64,000 nucleotides of DNA from Pseudomonadota bacterium (GTDB lineage: Bacteria; Desulfobacterota; Desulfobulbia; Desulfobulbales; Desulfocapsaceae), in assembly GCA_018817385.1 (NCBI GenBank), contig JAHIUA010000001.1, forward strand, positions 1 through 64,000, given 5' to 3'. The translations under genes and the position numbers were made by a program. Below the pieces are notes generated by a model, which saw only the letters and a list, made by a program, of their open reading frames with translations, made no database searches and was not told the origin of the DNA. Within the stretch, counting starts at the first letter, position 1; every line of letters starts with the position of its first letter. Below are positions 63,643 to 64,000 of the stretch, piece after piece.

Positions 63643-64000
63643 GGGGAAAGACTCGAGAATTCTCCATTAATCCTTTTATCATTATCTCATTTTTGAGACG
63701 CATGTCCATTACTTTTGTCCCCCCCAGGCAACAGCCCTCGACCTGCAGCCCTTGCCAACAGAAGTTTTCAGGCACCCCTGCAGGTTTTCACCGAAACCCA
63801 CCTAATTATGGTCAGGCAGCAGCATAACGGTCTGAAACAAAGGCAGATCATAGACGACAAGGTTCCTTCCTCCTCCAAAAGAAGAAGAACAGATTGGGAA
63901 TGCCACAATTTTTTTTCTCTTTCAGCCGAAAAATGACCAAAGCCAAAAGCCTTCTCCTTGATTTAACTCCATGGCCCTATAAAAAAGACCTGTAAAGGCC
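63643..64000. other. Geneless end of window
   Basis: Short frames only, without ribosome binding sites or recognised motifs. No terminator or RNA gene was identified. Confidence 0.4.

Overview
The window looks like a chromosomal stretch from an anaerobic sulfur-metabolising bacterium of the Desulfobacterota, most likely Desulfobulbales-like. This is inferred from gene content, not from a marker gene. The supporting genes are a tungsten/molybdenum aldehyde:ferredoxin oxidoreductase with its own ferredoxin, a cytoplasmic PsrA/PhsA-type molybdoenzyme with a PsrB-like ferredoxin beside a TauE/SafE exporter, a large multihaem cytochrome c, an ADP-forming acyl-CoA synthetase, and many two-component and sigma-54-type regulators. 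No rRNA, tRNA, CRISPR array or complete insertion sequence was found.

Layout, left part (1-22 kb). A transposase-like C-terminal fragment (3-137) is followed by a secreted beta-propeller-like repeat protein. Next come a PAS-GGDEF diguanylate cyclase and a four-gene polar amino-acid ABC importer on the minus strand. Across a palindrome-rich divergent region lie a small Cys-rich zinc-ribbon protein and a DUF2959 lipoprotein. A 0.9-kb geneless stretch carries REP-like inverted repeats. Then come the ferredoxin/AOR pair, a large secreted protein of unknown function, a LysM-RlpA protein, and a cyclic-nucleotide-binding/DUF4388 protein. The 16.5-21.9 kb block is the most unusual: a membrane PP2C (SpoIIE-like) phosphatase, an ABC exporter half-molecule with about 275 extra residues inside its nucleotide-binding domain, a 28-codon ORF, an RsbW/SpoIIAB-like kinase and a STAS antagonist. 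This is a complete partner-switching set with no sigma factor in sight.

Middle (22-41 kb). A minus-strand operon holds a GAF-GAF-PAS protein with a HisKA box but no ATPase domain, NAD+ synthetase and an 11-12-haem cytochrome. After 1.46 kb of non-coding DNA, a good sigma-54 promoter (28865-28881) precedes a membrane protein, a histidine kinase and a single-domain response regulator. Next is a probable sulfur-oxyanion locus: a TauE/SafE exporter with a periplasmic domain, a terminator, then a three-gene overlapping operon (EMC3/YidC-like membrane protein, molybdoenzyme, ferredoxin) and a small acidic protein. A long secreted SBBP/InlB-like repeat protein follows on the minus strand.

Right part (41-64 kb). 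A PEP-synthase-like protein lacking the usual C-terminal domain diverges from a five-gene operon: histidine kinase, NtrC-type regulator, outer-membrane barrel, small phosphate-binding-like protein and HAMP-PAS-GGDEF cyclase. A terminator, a 10-bp perfect inverted repeat and a second sigma-54 promoter then lead into a secreted choice-of-anchor-like protein and a small secreted protein with an Asp/Ser tail. After that come a TPR membrane protein, a SulP permease with alpha and beta subunits of an ADP-forming acyl-CoA synthetase, a CPA-type antiporter, a YajD-type HNH protein, and a minus-strand pair of dual-specificity phosphatase and NtrC-type regulator. A MITE-like element sits just upstream of that pair.

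The window is therefore dominated by signalling (c-di-GMP, two-component, sigma-54, partner switching) wired to envelope proteins and to sulfur and carbon redox enzymes. Functions come from motifs read by eye; no database search was possible.
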